A DNA stretch of 64,000 nt from Archilochus colubris (lineage: Eukaryota > Chordata > Aves > Apodiformes > Trochilidae), in contig CM041115.1 of the NCBI GenBank assembly GCA_023079485.1, forward strand, positions 25,545,505-25,609,504. Reading direction: 5' to 3'. Position numbers and translations under genes: made by a program. This document shows, piece by piece, positions 62,401 through 64,000 of the stretch (positions are counted from its first letter, which is position 1; every line of letters begins with the position of its first letter). The notes below the pieces were generated by a model. The model had not been told where the DNA came from. It did not search any database and saw only the letters and a program-made list of their open reading frames with translations.

Positions 62401-63105
62401 CAGGGGGATTATTGTATCCTATTGCCTGACTAATAGTGTTAATGCTTCTCTGCAAAGTTAGGAGGAAAGCAGGATGCATCAGACATTATTTTTTTTTATT
62501 GTATCCCTGCTTATGAGTAAACTTCAGCTTTTCTCTACTGTCTACTTCATCAGTGTACTCTAAGATAACTTACAACTGTTACATATTATAACTGGGCTTT
62601 TTAATGTCTCTAACTGAAACATAAATTTGATCAATTAATGATGGTCATTTTCTTGATTAAAGGAAATTAGGGAAGACTGTATTGCCAGGAAAGGAGGAAT
62701 TCAGTGTTGAAATTAAGAAGAAAAATGTTGAGGGTTGTTCCTTTTCCAGCTAAGTAAAAATTCCCACATCTCTGAGTGTTAGTTCACTTGTTATTTTCAC
62801 TATAACTGTACAGTAATTATTATACATTTATACAACACACAAGTAGGGCCAGCAGACAGATGAACAAGGTAGATGGTTTCAAATTTGGTGAGAACCTAGA
62901 CTAGGGACCCTAAAAAAGGCATGTAAAGGAAAAAGGCTGTGTGTGGAAGGGTAACAGACCCGGCAACAGAAACACCAAATTATGCTACATTCTGAGCTGT
63001 TACACAATGTTTCTCCACTTGTTAGTTCTTCCTTTCCATGAAGATGAACATCCATGAAGATGAACATTAATTGTTTAGTTGTTTCTGTTGTTTAATATTA
63101 AATAT
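59433..63105. other. Intergenic stretch, nothing certain
   Basis: AT-rich with T-rich patches near 59456-59540. At 61645-61720 the text (CACACCCTCACGAGGA, TATTTTACCTGC) weakly recalls the MIR/L2 3' region but is too diverged to call. No gene was seen. Confidence 0.5.
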
Positions 63106-63229
63106 TGGGGTTTTTTATAGGTTGGTTGTTTTTGTTTTGGTTTTGTTTGGTTTTTTGGTTGGTTGGCTGGTTGGTTTTTTGGGGTTTTTTTGTTTGGTTT
63201 TTGTTTTGCTTTTTTTTTTTTTTTTTTTC
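63106..63229. repeat. T/G-rich low-complexity tract with poly-T
   Basis: GGTTGGTT, TTTGG and GTTTTG units end in about 20 T followed by CCCC, closely similar in build to 2132-2233. Frames through it are artefacts. Confidence 0.9.
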
Positions 63230-64000
63230 CCCTTGCCTTTGGACATGAATAAGGCTTTGCTGACTTCTCCGTGAGCTCCTGCTTTTAGTATGAATATGCA
63301 TTAGCTACAGATAAAATTTATGCCACTGAAGAGACCTTGACCACTGCTGAAATCACATCTAAACTTCCTCTTCAGCTACTCTGCAAGGGAACTACTTCCT
63401 CTAGTCTAATGATGAATATACTTAAAATTTGCTCAAGAGGATGCAGACCTGACAAGTTTTCCCAAGAATAAGAAGGACCAAAAATTTTATGTGAAAATTG
63501 GCTGTGTCCTAAAAGACGTTCTCCTACTTCATTAAGTGTCAGGTTGTTTTCAGGGCTGATTGGGAGAAACTCGTTATAGTCTATGGTAGCTGAAAATGGA
63601 TAATCTTAAATTATAATCTCTCCTAGCCCTAAAATCCTATGAATAAAATCCTATAAATTTACAATACACTAAGATCTAATATACCTGAACAGATCCTTTA
63701 ACATTAGGTAGGTCCCAAGGAGCCTCAGTTACTGCTAAATTCTTCCTTGTACTTTTGGGTTTTATTCTTTCCTCCTGTAATTAGTTCTTAGAAGTCCTAA
63801 AAAAAAAAAAAAAAAAAAATTAAAAGTTTTATCCTTTCCTGCAGGTAAGTATTTCATTCAATTGCATTGCTTCCCAGTCTTCTTTTTGTTTTCTTTATTT
63901 CTTTATGTCCCTCTTTTTTGTCTGTATTTTGAAGGAATGTTGAGATTTCATTTTCAGAAGTCAGAGCGTAGACTGAGTCCTCACAGCTGCATACACTGGC
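63230..64000. other. Intergenic stretch to window end
   Basis: AT-rich, with a 21-base poly-A run at 63799-63819. No body of a retroposon was recognised upstream of it. No gene was seen. Confidence 0.55.
63799..63819. repeat. Poly-A run (21 nt)
   Basis: An uninterrupted A homopolymer followed by TTAAAAG. Confidence 0.95.

Noticed and set aside
1..64000. CRISPR arrays, bacterial operons, tRNA or rRNA genes
   Set aside because: No regularly spaced direct repeats, bacterial-style gene packing, cloverleaf-like tRNA boxes or rRNA blocks were seen; the sequence is vertebrate nuclear DNA.

Overview
This window is vertebrate nuclear DNA, almost certainly from a bird. It has short, widely spaced exons and no bacterial-style gene packing. 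Its interspersed repeats are mostly CR1 LINEs, several ending in the avian CR1 3' tail (ATTCTATG-like units), plus avian-type retroviral LTRs and one old MIR. I cannot name the species.

The only host gene I can support is the 3' part of EFNA5 (ephrin-A5), on the + strand. Three coding exons are present: 5609-5674 (66 bp), 6059-6139 (81 bp) and 11248-11369 (terminal, ends in TAG). They have consensus splice sites and compatible phases, and they encode the end of the ephrin receptor-binding domain, the alternatively spliced linker, and the C-terminal linker with the GPI-anchor signal. Exons 1 and 2 must lie upstream of the window. A long 3' UTR follows, probably ending near 15.33 kb. Everything after that looks like a gene desert.

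Layout. 1-5608: rest of intron 2, with an antisense CR1 at the very start. 5675-11247: introns 3 and 4, with a (TA)n tract and a CR1 3' tail. 11370-~15335: 3' UTR. ~15.3-64 kb: intergenic. This last part holds CR1 copies near 19.9, 36.9, 40.9, 47.0, 53.1-56.4 and 59.3 kb; a solo LTR with a near-matching 6-bp target duplication (23036-23358); a solo ERVL-type LTR (+, 25846-26578) and an inverted relative (-, ~28640-29422) split by a 359-bp GGAA microsatellite; a GC-rich segment of unknown identity (26650-27480); a palindrome with ~80-bp arms (30022-30200); a diverged direct repeat (32238-32466 and 33950-34195); a MIR (44769-44885); and a retroviral remnant on the - strand (~57.6-59 kb) with an envelope transmembrane-subunit fragment.

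The most unusual signal is the inverted pair 1-275 and 53558-53832. These CR1 segments differ at one base in about 275 and share the same ORF-breaking stop, although the flanking CR1 sequence is old and diverged. The identity falls off abruptly at one edge. That points to recent gene conversion, recent duplication, or an assembly artefact, and the pair brackets the EFNA5 3' exons.

No previously undescribed gene system, CRISPR array, tRNA or rRNA was seen. All percentages and family names are judged by eye.
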